Shown here in pieces: positions 33,848 to 42,577 of a stretch of DNA of 64,000 bases; within the stretch, counting starts at the first letter, position 1; every line of letters begins with the position of its first letter. Origin of the DNA: Acinetobacter gerneri DSM 14967 = CIP 107464 = MTCC 9824 (lineage in GTDB: Bacteria; Pseudomonadota; Gammaproteobacteria; Pseudomonadales; Moraxellaceae). The stretch is from NCBI RefSeq assembly GCF_000368565.1, contig NZ_KB849543.1, forward strand, positions 186,001 to 250,000, in the 5' to 3' direction. Both the position numbers and the translations under genes were made by a program. Below the pieces are notes generated by a model. That model was not told where the DNA came from, ran no database searches, and was given only the letters and a program-made list of their open reading frames with translations.

Positions 33848-34804
33848 ATGTTACTTACTCAGCCATTAAAAAAAGCATTTTCAAAAGTGTTTTCTTCAGC
33901 TCCTTTTAGCTTAGATAAACAATCTGAAATTATTCCAATTCGTCATATGAAATTCGATTTTGAACCCCAAAAAATTGATTATAAATTTTATATGAATGCT
34001 GAGTTGGCGAGTGCTTATTTCGCATCACTGTCGATTTTCCTTACTTTTGGGGAAGATCTGGTGATTGATACAGCTCGTTATCATCGTGATTTCATCAAAG
34101 ATCCTTTGCTAAAACAGCGTGTAACGTCTTTGATTGGTCAAGAGGCGATCCATTCTAAAATGCATAATGAGCTAAATGATGCATTTGAGCAGGTAGATTT
34201 ACCTGTAAAGCTATTTAGAACATGGGCAGGTTGGGTTTTTGAGTATGGTTTTAACCGTTTACCACAGCCGATGAAATTGTCATTAATGGCAGGTATTGAG
34301 CATTTTACCGCAGTACTTGCTGAATATATGATGAACCATGAACAAATCTTCTTTGACTCACAAGATGAAAAGCAACGTGCGATTTGGATGTGGCATATGC
34401 TCGAAGAATCTGAGCATAAAGATATTGCCTATGATGTGTTTCAGACTTTATCCAATAATTACGCCTTACGTGTTGCAGGTTTTTTCCCTGCACTTATCAC
34501 GATATTAGTACTGATTTCTGCAGCTTCGATTTTGGTTCCTTTTTACCGCAATCCTAAAAATCTGATCAGCCTAAGCTATTGGCGAGATATTCCACATAGT
34601 TTCAAATTGATCTTTGGTTTGAAAGATGGGGTTTATGGTAGTTCTATTAAACACATTTTTGATTATTTGCGTCCAGATTTTCATCCGAATGATCATGACA
34701 CATCCGCATTTTTAGAATATTACAAAGAAACTTTGCTGAATCCTGAAAATGGCGTTTTAGCACCGTATTTCACGAAGGAATTTATACCTGCACTACGTGT
34801 ATAA
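33848..34804 (+). CDS. PF10118-type 'metal-dependent hydrolase', putative di-iron protein
   Basis: A 318-residue protein of the COG3687/PF10118 family. The helical core has three carboxylate/histidine motifs: QEAIHSKMH (Glu99, His102, His106), GIEHF (Glu151, His152) and LEESEHK (Glu186, Glu187, Glu189, His190), the pattern of a four-helix ferritin-like di-iron site. A hydrophobic segment lies near residues 213-233. The ATG at 33848 has AAGGG at about eight bases; the longer frame starts only with TTG. The family name 'hydrolase' is not biochemically grounded as far as I know. First gene of a three-gene operon with oxidoreductases. Confidence 0.85.
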   Translation: MLLTQPLKKAFSKVFSSAPFSLDKQSEIIPIRHMKFDFEPQKIDYKFYMNAELASAYFASLSIFLTFGEDLVIDTARYHRDFIKDPLLKQRVTSLIGQEAIHSKMHNELNDAFEQVDLPVKLFRTWAGWVFEYGFNRLPQPMKLSLMAGIEHFTAVLAEYMMNHEQIFFDSQDEKQRAIWMWHMLEESEHKDIAYDVFQTLSNNYALRVAGFFPALITILVLISAASILVPFYRNPKNLISLSYWRDIPHSFKLIFGLKDGVYGSSIKHIFDYLRPDFHPNDHDTSAFLEYYKETLLNPENGVLAPYFTKEFIPALRV

Positions 34805-34828
34805 AACGATAAAAAGGAATTGGAAAAT

Positions 34829-35677
34829 ATGGGAATTTTCTCAAAAAAAAGAAAAGCCAGTCAGCAAGCTTATGCTGTTGTAACGGGTGCGGGAAGTGGG
34901 ATTGGACGTAGTTTTGCGCTTGAATTGGCAAAACGTGGTGGCACAGTGGTTTGTGCAGATATCAATTTATCTGCTGCAGAAGATACTGTTGAACTGATCC
35001 AAAATCAAACAACATCAAAAGCTTATGCTGTGCAATGTGATGTTGGGATTAAAGAACAAGTACAAGCTTTGTCAGAGCAAGCTGAAAAATTGATGAAGCA
35101 TCCTGTGACATTGTTGATCAATAATGCAGGTGTTGGACTGGGTGGAAAATTTGATGAATTATCACTTGAAGATTGGCAATGGTGTATGCATGTCAATCTA
35201 TGGGGAGTGATTCATGGATGTCATTATTTTGTGCCGAAATTTAAACAACAAGGTTATGGCGCAATTATCAATGTCGCTTCGGCAGCAGGTTATACCGCTG
35301 CACCAGAAATGACGGCTTATAACGTGACCAAGTCTAGTGTTTTGGCACTGTCTGAAACGTTGTCAGCAGAGCTACGTGGTGCAAATATTCGCGTCAATGT
35401 TTTATGTCCGACTTTGGTTCCAACCAATATCATGAAAAATGGCCGCTTACCTAAGCAATATGCTGGGATTGCGGATGATTTATTGATGAATCATGCATTT
35501 ACGACTAGTGATACAGTGGCAGAAAAAACCTTAAATAATTTGGACGCTGGCAAGCTATATACCATTCCACAACCAGACGCAAAGTTATTTTGGTGGATGA
35601 AGCGTGCCTCGCCGAGCTTATATGCAAAAATGTTGGGTATAGGCTATCCATTTTTTGCTAAATATGTAAAACAATAA
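34829..35677 (+). CDS. Short-chain dehydrogenase/reductase
   Basis: A 282-residue classical SDR: cofactor motif VVTGAGSGIGRSFALELA, CADIN after strand two (an Asp there favours NAD+ over NADP+), NNAGVG, and the catalytic NVASAAGY...AYNVTKSSV with Tyr and Lys. The C-terminal part is longer than in minimal SDRs and hydrophobic, hinting at a lipid substrate. ATG at 34829 with AAGGA upstream. It lies 24 bases after the PF10118 gene and 12 bases before the monooxygenase. Confidence 0.92.
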   Translation: MGIFSKKRKASQQAYAVVTGAGSGIGRSFALELAKRGGTVVCADINLSAAEDTVELIQNQTTSKAYAVQCDVGIKEQVQALSEQAEKLMKHPVTLLINNAGVGLGGKFDELSLEDWQWCMHVNLWGVIHGCHYFVPKFKQQGYGAIINVASAAGYTAAPEMTAYNVTKSSVLALSETLSAELRGANIRVNVLCPTLVPTNIMKNGRLPKQYAGIADDLLMNHAFTTSDTVAEKTLNNLDAGKLYTIPQPDAKLFWWMKRASPSLYAKMLGIGYPFFAKYVKQ

Positions 35678-35689
35678 TGAGATTTGAAC

Positions 35690-37312
35690 ATGATGAATGA
35701 AACTGTTTTGGATCTAAATCCGCAGGATTTGACAGAAAATCAAAGTGAAAATGGGGCAGCATCTCAAGATACTGAGCAGGCAACAACCGAATCAAAAAAA
35801 GCTGCGACCAAAACAAGCACGACAAGCAAACGCCAAGCGGCTACAAAAAAAGCAGCGCCTGTGCATGTATACGATACCATTATAGTAGGAGCTGGGATCT
35901 CTGGGCTGGCTGCGGCATATCAGCTCAATCAAGTTTCTTATGATAACTATATTGTTTTGGAAAAAGCAGCACGAGTAGGTGGAACTTGGCGCGATAATAA
36001 TTATCCGGGTTGTGGCTGCGATGTACCTTCTGCTTTGTATTCATTTTCATTTTCACCGAGCCATAAATGGAGTCATTTATTTGCCAAACAGCCTGAAATT
36101 TTGAGCTATTTGGAAGATGTGGCTGAAAAATATAATTTAAATGAAAAAATTGAATTCGAAAATGAATTGTTAAGTGCTAAATGGGATGAAAAAAAGCATC
36201 TTTGGAATCTAGAAACATCCAAAGGTCCATACCAAGCGAAAACAGTGATTTTTACCACAGGTCCGATTACCGAACCCTCTATGCCAAAACTGAAAGGAAT
36301 AGAAACCTTTAAAGGGGAAATGTTCCATTCGGCACGTTGGAATCATGATTATGACTTGACGGATAAACGTGTGGCTGTGATTGGAACTGGAGCATCGGCA
36401 ATTCAGTTTATTCCGCAAGTACAACCTTTAGCAAAAGAGCTGATCGTGTTTCAGCGTACCGCGCCTTGGGTTTTACCAAAAGCGGATATGCCACTGAGTG
36501 ATACTGCAAAGGGCGTAATTTCACGTTTTCCAATCATCCAAGAAACTTGGCGTAAAAGCATAGCGCAAATTTTAAATGGGATTAACTTTGGTTTACGTAA
36601 TCCTAAAGTCCTTGAGCCTGTCAATTTCTTGAGCAAACAGTTGCTAAAATTGCAGATCAAAGATGATCAATTGCGTAAAGATGTCACCCCAAATTTCTCT
36701 ATAGGTTGTAAACGCCTACTATTTGCAAACAACTACTATCCCGCTTTACAACAGGATAATGTCAGTTTACTTCCACATGGCTTGGTTGAAATTGAGGGTA
36801 ATACAGTCGTTGCTGCCAATGGTGAGCGGCACGAAGTTGATGTGATTATTTGGGGAACAGGCTTTGAAGTTTCTCATCCACCGATTGGAAAACGGGTCAG
36901 TAATGCAAATGGGCAGTTGTTGTCTGATCTTTGGAAGAACAGTTCTCCAGAGGCGTATTTGGGTACAAGTCTGGAAAATGTCCCAAATGCTTTCTTGGTG
37001 CTTGGTCCAAATATTTTGGTTTATGATTCATTTATTGGTATTGCCGAAGCGCAAGTGAATTATATCGTCAATGGTTTATTGAAAATGCGTGATTATAAGT
37101 TCACACGTTTTGAAATCAAAAAAGATGTGATTCGCAAACATAACGAAAAAGTGCAAAAACAACTGCAGACGACAGTGTTTAATGCAGGTGGATGTAAGTC
37201 GTATTATTTAGATGAAAATGGTCGTAATTTTGCAGCTTGGCCATGGTCACTGAAAAAGTTGAAGCAAGAATTATCAGAGATGAATTTGAAGCATTATCAT
37301 ACTGAAAATTGA
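35690..37312 (+). CDS. Flavin-containing / Baeyer-Villiger-type monooxygenase
   Basis: A 540-residue FAD- and NADPH-dependent monooxygenase. After an unusual 60-residue N-terminal tail rich in Lys, Ala and Thr come the FAD motif IIVGAGISGLAAAYQL, GGTWRDNNYPGCGCDVPS, the type I Baeyer-Villiger fingerprint FKGEMFHSARWNH (FxGxxxHxxxW) and the NADPH motif VAVIGTGASAIQFIPQV. Family members insert oxygen into ketones or oxidise heteroatoms; the substrate is unknown. The start at 35690 is suggested by GAGA eight bases upstream; ATG at 35693 is equivalent. Last gene of the operon. Confidence 0.92.
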   Translation: MMNETVLDLNPQDLTENQSENGAASQDTEQATTESKKAATKTSTTSKRQAATKKAAPVHVYDTIIVGAGISGLAAAYQLNQVSYDNYIVLEKAARVGGTWRDNNYPGCGCDVPSALYSFSFSPSHKWSHLFAKQPEILSYLEDVAEKYNLNEKIEFENELLSAKWDEKKHLWNLETSKGPYQAKTVIFTTGPITEPSMPKLKGIETFKGEMFHSARWNHDYDLTDKRVAVIGTGASAIQFIPQVQPLAKELIVFQRTAPWVLPKADMPLSDTAKGVISRFPIIQETWRKSIAQILNGINFGLRNPKVLEPVNFLSKQLLKLQIKDDQLRKDVTPNFSIGCKRLLFANNYYPALQQDNVSLLPHGLVEIEGNTVVAANGERHEVDVIIWGTGFEVSHPPIGKRVSNANGQLLSDLWKNSSPEAYLGTSLENVPNAFLVLGPNILVYDSFIGIAEAQVNYIVNGLLKMRDYKFTRFEIKKDVIRKHNEKVQKQLQTTVFNAGGCKSYYLDENGRNFAAWPWSLKKLKQELSEMNLKHYHTEN

Positions 37313-37326
37313 TTATTTTCAAAAAG

Positions 37327-37352
37327 AAGCCACTCGATATGAGTGGCTTTTT
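37327..37352. terminator. Bidirectional terminator between monooxygenase and alcohol dehydrogenase
   Basis: Stem AAGCCACTC/GAGTGGCTT with loop GATAT and T/A runs on both sides, between convergent genes. Confidence 0.9.
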
Positions 37353-37360
37353 ATTATTTA

Positions 37361-38392
37361 TTATTGGTTGAAATCAATCACAATTTTTCCTAAAGCACCT
37401 TTTTTTAAGTGTTTAAAAGCCTCGGGTATTTCATCAAAACTGTAGATCCGATCAATGACAGGTTTAATGTTTAATAGTTCAATTGCTTTAACGACATCTT
37501 GTAAAACTTGTTTTGAACCTACGCCTATTCCGTGTAATTGTGGCCGTTTAAATAGCATGGGTTGAATGTTGATTTGAGTTTCAAAACTGCTCAAAACGCC
37601 AATAATATAAATTTTTCCATGAAAGCTAATCGCGGATAGGGACTTATTTAAATTTTCTCCTGATATCAATTCTAAGATATGCTCTGCACCATATTCATGA
37701 GTGATTTTGGACACTTCATTATGCCAGTCAGGCGTGATGGTCGTGTTTATTGCATGAAATGCACCCAGATGACTTAATTTTTGTAATTTATGCTCATCCC
37801 TAGAAAGTACGATGCAATTTGCACCATGTGCTAAGGCAAATTGTAAGGCAAAAGTTGCTACTCCACCTGTACCTTGAATGACTACGGTTTCTCCTGCTTT
37901 GAGATGACCGATTTCAATTAGAGCCTGCCAAGCAGTAACTGCGGCACATGCTAAGGTACTAGATTCTATGTCATTCAGATTTTTTGGTGCTTTGACTAGA
38001 TGATTTTCAGACAAAATAAGATATTCGGATAAGACACCGCTTAGTTTACTACTACCAAAAGTTTCAATAATATGATCAAGTTTTCCATGAAAATGACCAT
38101 TAATCCATTCACTGAAAAAGCTATTAATGACTTTATCACCGACAGTAAACTGACTGATATTCGCGCCTATTTCGATGATTTCGCCTGCCATATCTGAAGC
38201 TAGGGCATAAGATTTTGGTGTTTTCTTTGGATCAAAATTATTTATTTCTAATAAATCTCGATAATTAAGAGATACTGCATTTACTTTTACCAATACTTGA
38301 TTCTCTCCAAGTGCAGGTAATGTCGTTTCAATTTGTAAAAGTTCATTTGTTCTGTCGGGATTTACGCCCCATTGTTTGATTGTCTTTAACAT
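37361..38392 (-). CDS. Zinc-type (MDR) alcohol dehydrogenase-like protein
   Basis: A 343-residue medium-chain dehydrogenase/reductase. The N-terminal GroES-like domain has VKVNAVSLNYRDLLEI in place of the usual zinc-ligand GICGTD, so the catalytic-zinc cysteine is missing and the protein may belong to the zinc-independent quinone-oxidoreductase side of the family. The cofactor domain has VVIQGTGGVATFALQFALAHG and ends GKIVIDF. It is divergent from a LysR regulator, likely its controller. Substrate unknown. Confidence 0.88.
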   Translation of the reverse strand: MLKTIKQWGVNPDRTNELLQIETTLPALGENQVLVKVNAVSLNYRDLLEINNFDPKKTPKSYALASDMAGEIIEIGANISQFTVGDKVINSFFSEWINGHFHGKLDHIIETFGSSKLSGVLSEYLILSENHLVKAPKNLNDIESSTLACAAVTAWQALIEIGHLKAGETVVIQGTGGVATFALQFALAHGANCIVLSRDEHKLQKLSHLGAFHAINTTITPDWHNEVSKITHEYGAEHILELISGENLNKSLSAISFHGKIYIIGVLSSFETQINIQPMLFKRPQLHGIGVGSKQVLQDVVKAIELLNIKPVIDRIYSFDEIPEAFKHLKKGALGKIVIDFNQ

Positions 38393-38502
38393 GCTTTTTT
38401 CTCAATATGGAAGATATAAAAAGCATAACTGATAAACAGTTCTTGAATATCGGGTAAATTTTCCTCATATTGATGAAAATATTTCTCCAATTGAAATTTA
38501 AG

Positions 38503-39399
38503 ATGACTGATCAATTTAATGGAATACAGGCCTTTGTTTATGTAGCTGAATCTGCAAATTTCTCAGTAGCTGCCGAAAAGTTAAACTTGTCTCGTTCAGC
38601 AGTTGCAAAAATGATGACACGCTTAGAGCAGCGTTTAAATATTCAGCTATTTCATCGAACGACTCGTAAAATGAATTTGACGCTAGAGGGAGAGTTATTT
38701 TACCAACACTGTAAAAGTGCCTTAAATGAAATTCTAAGTGCACAGTATTATTTTGAGCAAAATACGTTAAAACCTATTGGAAAAGTAAAAATAAGTGTTC
38801 CCCATTTATTGGGACAAAAATGTGTTATGCCTATTTTGGTCGAAAGTTTAGTGGATAACCCAGAACTTGAAATGCAAGTTTCATTTTCAGATGAATTAGT
38901 CGACTTATATGAGCAAGGTTATGATATTGCGCTACGTACTGGCCAATTAAAAGATAGTTTTGATTTAAAAAACAGACAAATTGGCGTACAAAAAATGGTT
39001 TTGTGTTGTTCTAAATCATATTTTGATCAGGCGAATATCCAGTGTATTTCTGATTTAGATCAGCAGAGTTTATTGGTTTATAGCAGAGGTGAATGGATTC
39101 GTTCATGGCATTTATATGAGAATGACGAAATGTTTATTTATCAGCCTAAAGGACGAATTCAGCTTGATGATTTACCCGCGTTGATTGTTGCAGCAAAACA
39201 GGGGCTTGGTATCGCATGGATTCCGAGTTGGTTGGTTAAAGATGAGTTAGTTAAAGGTGAGTTGCTCGAAATCTTTCAAGAGTCACAAGGATTTCAAATT
39301 GATGTAAGTTTAGTTTGGAAAGCGACCAAGTCTATACCATGTCGTATTCGTTTTGTTTTGGATTTATTGATCAAAGAGTTATCTGTATTGATAAAATAG
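38503..39399 (+). CDS. LysR-family transcriptional regulator
   Basis: A 298-residue LysR protein: winged helix-turn-helix FVYVAESANFSVAAEKLNLS then VAKMMTRLEQRLNIQLFHRTTRK, followed by an effector domain. The family starts a few residues before AFVYVAES, so I choose the ATG at 38503; an in-frame ATG at 38473 and a TTG at 38470 are upstream with no better SD. It is divergent from the MDR dehydrogenase across 110 bases, the classical LysR regulator/target arrangement. Confidence 0.9.
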   Translation: MTDQFNGIQAFVYVAESANFSVAAEKLNLSRSAVAKMMTRLEQRLNIQLFHRTTRKMNLTLEGELFYQHCKSALNEILSAQYYFEQNTLKPIGKVKISVPHLLGQKCVMPILVESLVDNPELEMQVSFSDELVDLYEQGYDIALRTGQLKDSFDLKNRQIGVQKMVLCCSKSYFDQANIQCISDLDQQSLLVYSRGEWIRSWHLYENDEMFIYQPKGRIQLDDLPALIVAAKQGLGIAWIPSWLVKDELVKGELLEIFQESQGFQIDVSLVWKATKSIPCRIRFVLDLLIKELSVLIK

Positions 39400-39416
39400 G
39401 CTCGGTAATCCAATAA

Positions 39417-39440
39417 AAAACCACCCCAAAGGGTGGTTTT
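39417..39440. terminator. Bidirectional terminator between LysR gene and gltA
   Basis: A perfect ten-base-pair stem AAAACCACCC/GGGTGGTTTT with loop CAAA, between convergent genes. Confidence 0.92.
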
Positions 39441-39465
39441 ATGATTAAACAAAACGCCTAACGAA

Positions 39466-40740
39466 TTAACGTTTAATGTCGCGTTGAGTAGAACCAGTAT
39501 AAAGCTGACGTGGACGACCGATTTTGTAAGGACCGCTGTGCATTTCTAACCAGTGGCTGATCCAACCAACAGTACGTGCAAGAGCGAAGATTACAGTAAA
39601 CATTTCTGTTGGGATACCAATCGCTTTAAGGATGATACCTGAGTAGAAGTCTACGTTCGGGTAAAGTTTACGTTCGATGAAGTACGGATCGCTAAGTGCA
39701 ATACGTTCAAGTTCCATTGCAAGCTCTAATTGAGGATCGTTGATACCAAGTGCGCTTAACACTTCGTCACAAGTCTCTTTCATTACTTTCGCACGTGGAT
39801 CGAAGTTTTTATAAACTCGGTGACCGAAGCCCATAAGTTTAACTTCTTTAGTTTTCACTTTTTCCATGAACGGAGCAACATTTTCTACAGAGCCGATTTC
39901 ATCAAGCATCTTAAGAACAGCTTCGTTAGCACCACCGTGAGCAGGTCCCCAAAGTGCAGCAATACCCGCAGCGATACAAGCGTATGGGTTAGCACCAGTA
40001 GAACCAGCTAAACGTACTGTAGAAGTAGAAGCGTTTTGCTCGTGGTCAGCATGAAGAGTGAAGATACGATCCATTGCTTTAGCAAGGATAGGGTTCACTT
40101 TATAATCACGGTCTGCAGGAGTTGCAAACATCATGTATAAGAAGTTTTCAGCGTAGCTTAAATCGTTACGTGGATATACAAATGGTTGACCGATTGTATA
40201 TTTATAAGTCCAAGCAGCTAAAGTTGGGATTTTCGCAACTAAACGAACTGCAGTGATTTCACGATGATCAACATTTTCAACGTCGAAACCATTGTGATAG
40301 AACGCAGATAAAGCACCAACAACACCACACATTACAGCCATAGGGTGAGCGTCACGACGGAAACCATTGAAGAAACGGCTAACTTGGTCATGAACCATAG
40401 TATGGTTGCGAACTTTGTTTTCAAAATCAGTTTTTTGTTCAGCAGTCGGAAGTTCGCCGCTTAACAATAAATAGCAAGTTTCTAGGTAAGAAGCTTGAGT
40501 TGCTAGCTGATCAATTGGATAACCACGGTGTAAAAGAATACCTTTGTCACCATCGATGAAAGTGATTTTAGACTCACAAGATGCTGTAGCCATAAAACCA
40601 GGATCAAAAGTAAAGTGACCAGAGGCCAACACATCTTTAACGTCGATTACATCTGGGCCCAATGTGCCGCTGTAAATTGGTAATTCAATTTTCTTGCCAT
40701 CAAGCTCTAAAACGGCTTTCTTGCCAGTTGCTTCAGACAT
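39466..40740 (-). CDS. gltA: Citrate synthase (type II, hexameric)
   Basis: Condenses acetyl-CoA and oxaloacetate at the entry of the TCA cycle. The 424-residue protein begins with a short beta region typical of the NADH-sensitive Gram-negative type ([20 protein letters not shown]). Catalytic-site motifs are [27 protein letters not shown] and [14 protein letters not shown]. It is divergent from sdhCDAB across a 1.06-kb gap. A GGAGA SD precedes the ATG. Confidence 0.98.
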   Translation of the reverse strand: MSEATGKKAVLELDGKKIELPIYSGTLGPDVIDVKDVLASGHFTFDPGFMATASCESKITFIDGDKGILLHRGYPIDQLATQASYLETCYLLLSGELPTAEQKTDFENKVRNHTMVHDQVSRFFNGFRRDAHPMAVMCGVVGALSAFYHNGFDVENVDHREITAVRLVAKIPTLAAWTYKYTIGQPFVYPRNDLSYAENFLYMMFATPADRDYKVNPILAKAMDRIFTLHADHEQNASTSTVRLAGSTGANPYACIAAGIAALWGPAHGGANEAVLKMLDEIGSVENVAPFMEKVKTKEVKLMGFGHRVYKNFDPRAKVMKETCDEVLSALGINDPQLELAMELERIALSDPYFIERKLYPNVDFYSGIILKAIGIPTEMFTVIFALARTVGWISHWLEMHSGPYKIGRPRQLYTGSTQRDIKR

Positions 40741-40773
40741 TCAATAGATCTCCTGTCCTGGTGGATATATTAA

Positions 40774-40812
40774 CTGACTCGAAAGTAATCATATTGTAAT
40801 GCTACGAGTCAG
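40774..40812 (-). promoter_or_regulatory. Inverted repeat in the gltA leader
   Basis: CTGACTCG (40774-40781) and CGAGTCAG (40805-40812) are perfect inverted repeats with a 23-base loop, about 35 bases before the gltA start. It could be a leader hairpin or an operator. Confidence 0.45.
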
Positions 40813-40829
40813 ACCTATCAAAAATTGCT

Positions 40830-40860
40830 ATTAGATTAGTGAGTACTGAAATTTTGTCAA
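40830..40860 (-). promoter_or_regulatory. Candidate gltA promoter
   Basis: On the minus strand a perfect TTGACA (40855-40860) and TCTAAT (40830-40835) are separated by 19 bases, slightly long. Transcription from here would include the inverted repeat at 40774-40812. Confidence 0.45.
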
Positions 40861-41770
40861 TTATACTTATGGATTAAAAAATAACGCCCTCACAGTGAGT
40901 TAGTCATTAAATCCTTGAGTAAAATGAGCGAGTAATCACAGTAACGGAACAGTATAATAAGGCAAATTTAGATTTAGGTGCAGAAAAAAAATTATAAAAA
41001 AAAGCTAAATTGCGAGCAATTTGCCCTTTGACAGCGCGAGTTTGCTAGGAAATCTAGCTTTTCACTTCAAATTAAAACTAACTAAATCTGATAACTTACA
41101 AAGCTGTTGCGACTCAATAGAGCAAATTTTGCAAAATAAAAAATGCTGAAATAAATTTTTTCACTTTTTAATGCATTTGATTAAAAAATGACATTTCTTC
41201 AGTTTTTAATGCTTAAAAAATAATCAAACTCACATTAATTTGTGTGATGTTCCGCTGTTAAAATGTGCAAAACAAGGGATGAAAATCATGATTTGAGATT
41301 TTATTCACACACTAAGTTGTTCTTTCTTTTTATGAATGCCTAAGTCAAATAATTAACGGTTTATATAGGTATTTTTTTTGGAAATAATATTTAATTTTTA
41401 ACCTAAATAAGGGAAAATGTGAGAAAACCAGTCTAATTAGGACTAAATAAAATAGCGCTCACAAGATTGTTTAAAATATGTTGTGCTTTAGTCTTAAAAT
41501 AAAAAAATAGAAAAATCGCATGATGATAATTGTAAATGAAATTTATAGTCATTGTATTTCAATGCTTTAAATGAAATGATATGTGAGAATAGTGTATTAA
41601 TTTCAATGTTTTAAATGTAAATGATTCTTATTTGTCGGTTTTTTTGGTGAAAACTGAATTGTGATCGTTTGTATTTTAAAAAATGACGTTTTATAATTCA
41701 GTGTCGTTTTAAGTTTAGGCATGTATTGTTTGCCTAACAATGCCAGCTTTCCTTCGAATTAATTCCAACA
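40861..41770. other. Long gltA/sdhC intergenic region
   Basis: About 900 bases of A+T-rich DNA without a supported gene. It contains CTCACAGTGAG (a near-palindrome near 40890), Fur-box-like stretches around 41518-41538 and 41615-41632, and TTAGGCA/TGCCTAA (41715-41721 with 41731-41737). The sdh promoter must lie in its right part but was not identified. The size leaves room for a small RNA or multiple regulator sites. Confidence 0.45.
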
Positions 41771-41789
41771 AACTCCAGCTGGAGTTTTT
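41771..41789 (+). promoter_or_regulatory. Terminator-like palindrome in the sdhC leader
   Basis: A perfect 16-base palindrome AACTCC-AGCT-GGAGTT followed by T to 41789, six bases before the sdhC SD. As RNA it forms a six-base-pair hairpin with an AGCT loop and a U run, like a small attenuator; as DNA it could be a dimeric operator. Confidence 0.5.
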
Positions 41790-41807
41790 ACTTACAGGAT
41801 GCCCGCT

Positions 41808-42200
41808 GTGAAAAGCAACAGACCTGTCAATTTGTCCATGGGTCAGGTGTTAGCGGTAAATTTACGCTCACCCGTGGCTATTGCATCAATTCTACACCGT
41901 CTTTCAGGTGTAATCGTATTTCTATTGGTACCAGTTCTTTTATGGATCTTAGATAAGTCTTTATCTTCACCAGAAGGATTTGATTACGTTAAAAACGTAG
42001 TATTCGGTAATTTCCTTGTACGTTTCATAGTATGGGTATTTGTAGCCGGTTTAATTTATCACTTTGTTAATGGTATTAAACATTTACTCGCTGACCTTGG
42101 GTTCAATGAAGAACTTCAAAGTGGTCGCGTAGCAGCTACAATTGCATTGATCTTATCTGCGGTTGGTATTGTCGCAGCCTTTGTATGGATTATGTTCTAA
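41808..42200 (+). CDS. sdhC: Succinate dehydrogenase, cytochrome b556 subunit
   Basis: Membrane anchor of complex II. About 130 residues with three membrane helices (residues about 28-48, 65-85, 103-125). The segment SPVAIASILHRLSGV holds the quinone-site Ser and Arg, and HFVNGIKHLL holds the haem-ligand histidine. I start at the GTG at 41808 because AGGA lies eight bases upstream; the ATG at 41799 (three codons earlier) overlaps that SD but is a possible start. First gene of sdhCDAB; its stop overlaps the sdhD start. Confidence 0.95.
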   Translation: MKSNRPVNLSMGQVLAVNLRSPVAIASILHRLSGVIVFLLVPVLLWILDKSLSSPEGFDYVKNVVFGNFLVRFIVWVFVAGLIYHFVNGIKHLLADLGFNEELQSGRVAATIALILSAVGIVAAFVWIMF

Positions 42201-42565
42201 TGAAAAGTGCTACAGGATTAACAGGATCAGGTTCTCGCGATTGGTATATCCAACGTGTTAGTGCAGTCGTATTGGCTGTCTATACTGTTGTGGTGTTCGG
42301 TTGGATTCTCTGTCATGGTGGATTCGATTATGAACAATGGAGAGGCTTTATGATGACTCTGCCAATGAAAGTATTTTCATTGTTGGCAGTCTTATCGCTA
42401 GTCGCACACGCATGGATTGGCATGTGGCAAGTATTTACTGACTATGTAACTACTCGTCAAATGGGTCCTTCAGCATCAGGCTTACGTCTAGTGCTAACTA
42501 CTGCAGTGATCGTTGCAGTTTTTGCGTACGCAATCTGGGCTATCCAGATTTTTTGGGCGAATTGA
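42200..42565 (+). CDS. sdhD: Succinate dehydrogenase, hydrophobic membrane anchor subunit
   Basis: Second membrane anchor of complex II, 121 residues with three membrane helices. The N-terminus GSGSRDWYIQRVSAVVLAVYTV and the HAWIGMWQVFTDYV segment (haem-ligand and quinone-side residues) are family-typical. The ATG shares one base with the sdhC stop (TAATG), showing translational coupling, so the longer frame upstream is not used. Confidence 0.95.
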   Translation: MKSATGLTGSGSRDWYIQRVSAVVLAVYTVVVFGWILCHGGFDYEQWRGFMMTLPMKVFSLLAVLSLVAHAWIGMWQVFTDYVTTRQMGPSASGLRLVLTTAVIVAVFAYAIWAIQIFWAN

Positions 42566-42577
42566 TAGGAAGATATC

